From positions 1 to 64,000 of the forward strand of contig NZ_NSET01000055.1 of the NCBI RefSeq assembly GCF_009192945.1: a stretch of DNA of 64,000 bases, in the 5' to 3' direction. Source of the stretch: Xanthomonas maliensis (lineage in GTDB: Bacteria; Pseudomonadota; Gammaproteobacteria; Xanthomonadales; Xanthomonadaceae). Below the pieces are notes generated by a model that saw nothing but the letters and a program-made list of their open reading frames with translations, searched no databases and had not been told where the DNA came from. A program made the position numbers and the translations under genes. This document shows positions 61,512 through 64,000 of the stretch, piece after piece; the stretch's first letter is position 1, and each line of letters starts with the position of its first letter.

Positions 61512-62459
61512 ATGATTCCGTTGAAACATCTCGGGCGTGTACTTCGTCCAGGCCTGATGTTGCCGTTCCTGCTGCTGGCAGGTTGCAACTCGGCCATTCT
61601 CAATCCGAAAGGCCAGATCGGCCATGACGAGAAGCAGCTGCTGATCACCTCGGTGGTGCTGATGCTGATCGTGGTCATCCCGGTGATCGTGATGGCGATT
61701 GCCTTCGCCTGGAAGTACCGCGCCTCCAACACCAAGGCCCGCTACGAGCCGGATTGGTCGCATTCCACCGCCATCGAAGTGGTGGTGTGGTCGATCCCGT
61801 GCGTGATCATCCTGGTGCTGGCCGTGCTGACCTGGCGCTCGTCGCATGCGCTGGACCCGTACCGGCCGCTGGATTCGGACGTCAAGCCGATCACCATCGA
61901 AGCAGTGTCGCTGGACTGGAAGTGGATGTTCATCTATCCGGACCAGGGCATCGCCACGGTCAACGAGATCGCTTTCCCGGTGCATACGCCGCTGAACTTC
62001 AAGATCACCTCCGACTCGGTGATGAATTCGTTCTTCATCCCGCACCTGGGCACCATGATCTACGCCATGGCAGGCATGGAAACCAAGCTGCACCTGATGG
62101 CCGACGAGCAGGGTGATTACTTCGGTCTGTCCACCAACTACAGCGGACATGGCTTCTCGAAGATGGGCTTTGTGGCGCATGCCACCGACCAGGCCGGCTT
62201 CGATGCCTGGGTGGCCAAGGTCAAGGCCTCGCCGAAGGCGCTCAACGCTGCCGAATACCAGGTGCTCGCCGCCAATCGCAACGACAAGGAACCCTATCCG
62301 GTCACCTACTACGCGTCGGTGCAGGAGGGCATGTTCCGCTCGCTGATCGATAAATACATGAATGGTCCCGGCCACCACGGCGGCCACGGCGAAGGCCATG
62401 GCGACCATCAGGCATCGGCCGCAGAGCCGGTTGCCATGTGCACCTCTGGAGACAAGTGA
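61512..62459 (+). CDS. cyoA: cytochrome bo3 ubiquinol oxidase subunit II
   Basis: Subunit II of the quinol-oxidising terminal oxidase, 315 residues. A lipoprotein signal ([13 protein letters not shown], Cys25) is followed by two membrane helices (about 45-67 and 88-108). Then comes the periplasmic cupredoxin-like domain ([37 protein letters not shown]) without the CuA ligands of cytochrome c oxidases, hence quinol type. The C-terminus is His-rich ([16 protein letters not shown]), which may bind metal. The ATG at 61512 was chosen as it begins the lipoprotein signal. The stop overlaps the cyoB start by one base. Confidence 0.95.
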   Translation: MIPLKHLGRVLRPGLMLPFLLLAGCNSAILNPKGQIGHDEKQLLITSVVLMLIVVIPVIVMAIAFAWKYRASNTKARYEPDWSHSTAIEVVVWSIPCVIILVLAVLTWRSSHALDPYRPLDSDVKPITIEAVSLDWKWMFIYPDQGIATVNEIAFPVHTPLNFKITSDSVMNSFFIPHLGTMIYAMAGMETKLHLMADEQGDYFGLSTNYSGHGFSKMGFVAHATDQAGFDAWVAKVKASPKALNAAEYQVLAANRNDKEPYPVTYYASVQEGMFRSLIDKYMNGPGHHGGHGEGHGDHQASAAEPVAMCTSGDK

Positions 62460-64000
62460 TGTTAGGCAAACTTACGATCGAGGCGGTTCCGTACCACGAG
62501 CCGATCATCATGGTCGCGCTCGGTGGTGCCGGCCTGCTCGGCCTGCTCATCGCGGGCGCCGTCACCAAGTACAAGCTGTGGGGCTATCTCTGGAAAGAGT
62601 GGTTCACCTCGGTCGACCACAAGCGCATCGGTGTGATGTACATCGTCGTGGCGCTGGTCATGCTGCTGCGCGGCTTTGCCGATGCGGCGATGATGCGTAC
62701 CCAGCAGGCGCTGGCCGGCGGCGGTGGCGAGGGCGTGCTGCCTCCGCACCACTACGACCAGATCTTTACCGCGCATGGCGTGATCATGATTTTCTTCATG
62801 GCCATGCCGTTCATGACCGGCCTGTTGAACCTGATCGTGCCGCTGCAGATCGGCGCGCGCGACGTCGCCTTCCCGTTTTTGAACTCGCTGAGCTTCTGGC
62901 TGTTCGTGGGTGGTGCGGCCCTGATCAACATCTCGCTGGGCGTGGGTGAATTCGCGCAGACCGGCTGGCTGGCGTATCCGCCGTTGTCCGGGCTGCAATA
63001 CAGTCCAGGCGTCGGTGTGGACTACTACATCTGGGCATTGCAGATCTCCGGACTAGGCACATTGCTGACCGGTGTGAACTTCTTCGTGACGATCATGCGG
63101 ATGCGCGCGCCGGGCATGACCCTGATGCGCATGCCGATCTTCACCTGGACCGCGCTGATCACCAACATCCTGATCATCGCCGCGTTCCCGATCCTGACCG
63201 TGGCGCTGGCGTTGCTGGGTGCCGACCGTTACCTGGGCACGCACTTCTTCACCAACGACGGTGGCGGCAACGCCATGATGTACGTCAACCTGATCTGGAT
63301 CTGGGGCCACCCGGAGGTCTACATCCTGATCCTGCCGGCGTTCGGCATCTTCTCCGAGTTGATTGCGACCTACAGCCGCAAGCGCCTGTTCGGCTACACC
63401 TCGATGGTGTATGCGACCTCGTGCATCGGCGTGCTGTCGTTCGTGGTGTGGCTGCACCACTTCTTCACCATGGGCTCGGGTGCCAACGTCAATGCCTTCT
63501 TCGGCATCACGACGATGATCATCTCGATCCCTACCGGCGTGAAGATCTTCAACTGGCTGTTCACCATGTTCCGCGGTCGCGTGCACATGACCTCGCCGGT
63601 GCTGTGGACGATCGGTTTCATCATCACCTTCACCATCGGCGGCATGACCGGCGTGATGCTGGCGATCCCGGCGGTGGACTTCGTGCTGCACAACAGCCTG
63701 TTCCTGATCGCGCACTTCCATAACGTGATCATCGGCGGCGTGGTGTTCGGCTACCTGGCCGGCCTGACCTACTGGTTCCCGAAGGCGTTCGGCTTCAAGC
63801 TCAACGAAAAGCTGGGCAAGGCCTCGTTCTGGTGCTGGATCATCGGCTTCTTCGTTGCGTTCATGCCGCTGTACGTGCTCGGCTTCATGGGCATGACCCG
63901 TCGCATGAACACCTACAACCACCCGGAGTGGGCACCGTGGTTGTACGTCGCTGCGGCGGGTGCGGCGATCATCGGCCTGGGCATCTTCCTCAACCTGGTG
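62459..64000 (+). CDS. cyoB: cytochrome bo3 ubiquinol oxidase subunit I (partial, runs off the window)
   Basis: Haem-copper oxidase subunit I that reduces oxygen to water and pumps protons. The first 514 codons are present and the 3' end is beyond the window. It starts [18 protein letters not shown]. Visible are the haem-ligand region [19 protein letters not shown], the CuB/Tyr helix [35 protein letters not shown] and the later His ligands [20 protein letters not shown]. All are intact. It is translated with cyoA through a TGATG overlap; cyoC and cyoD should follow outside. Confidence 0.97.
   Translation, partial: MLGKLTIEAVPYHEPIIMVALGGAGLLGLLIAGAVTKYKLWGYLWKEWFTSVDHKRIGVMYIVVALVMLLRGFADAAMMRTQQALAGGGGEGVLPPHHYDQIFTAHGVIMIFFMAMPFMTGLLNLIVPLQIGARDVAFPFLNSLSFWLFVGGAALINISLGVGEFAQTGWLAYPPLSGLQYSPGVGVDYYIWALQISGLGTLLTGVNFFVTIMRMRAPGMTLMRMPIFTWTALITNILIIAAFPILTVALALLGADRYLGTHFFTNDGGGNAMMYVNLIWIWGHPEVYILILPAFGIFSELIATYSRKRLFGYTSMVYATSCIGVLSFVVWLHHFFTMGSGANVNAFFGITTMIISIPTGVKIFNWLFTMFRGRVHMTSPVLWTIGFIITFTIGGMTGVMLAIPAVDFVLHNSLFLIAHFHNVIIGGVVFGYLAGLTYWFPKAFGFKLNEKLGKASFWCWIIGFFVAFMPLYVLGFMGMTRRMNTYNHPEWAPWLYVAAAGAAIIGLGIFLNLV

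Overview
The window looks like a chromosomal segment of a Xanthomonas species (Gammaproteobacteria, Lysobacteraceae). The evidence is very high GC with strong GC3 bias, the gene order gcvP / raxX-raxST-raxA-raxB / MFS transporter, and typical housekeeping blocks (minCDE; rplU-rpmA-obgE / rpsT / murJ / ribF-ileS-lspA-ispH; cyoAB). No prophage, IS transposase or CRISPR array is visible. One tRNA gene (Thr, CGT) is present.

Layout. 1-6.3 kb: a small secreted protein, a PAS-AraC regulator, large catalase katE, an aldo/keto reductase and a 5'-truncated MlrC-like gene. 6.3-9.5 kb: gcvP on the minus strand behind a tandem glycine riboswitch. 9.6-14.6 kb: the raxX-raxSTAB cluster. RaxX is a small precursor peptide with the HVGGGDYPPPGAN core; RaxST is the tyrosine sulfotransferase; RaxA and RaxB are the membrane-fusion and peptidase/ABC parts of the exporter. 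An MFS transporter follows. 16-25 kb: an M2 peptidase, then an envelope-modification block (phosphoethanolamine transferase, PAP2 phosphatase, ArnT-like glycosyltransferase) divergent from an OmpR/histidine-kinase pair. 25-28 kb: a GNAT acetyltransferase gene in line with minCDE. 28-33 kb: a second two-component system, an SRPBCC protein, DUF423 and an AlkA-like glycosylase.

33-37.3 kb: a seven-gene minus-strand series (SPFH protein, small membrane protein, Arc/RHH protein, DUF4177, hydrolase, PH-like protein, VanY-like peptidase). 37.5-46 kb: purT, a nuclease/phosphatase-family lipoprotein, bpt, an EF-hand protein, tesB, an enoyl-CoA hydratase, a PCuAC copper chaperone and a thioesterase. 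46-58.9 kb: uvrA, ribosomal protein genes, obgE, murJ, ribF-ileS-lspA-ispH. 59-61 kb: a decay zone with two frameshifted genes, one of them also split by a 269-bp MITE-like element with TA target duplication; a shorter relative lies at 41.7 kb. 61-64 kb: tRNA-Thr and the start of the cyo operon, cut by the window end.

The most notable system is raxX-raxSTAB, which makes and exports a tyrosine-sulfated peptide that mimics plant PSY hormones and can be sensed by rice XA21. It is a described system; what is particular here is this RaxX allele (Asp at position 48). The MITE-like family and its reconstructable empty site are the best candidates for something less described.
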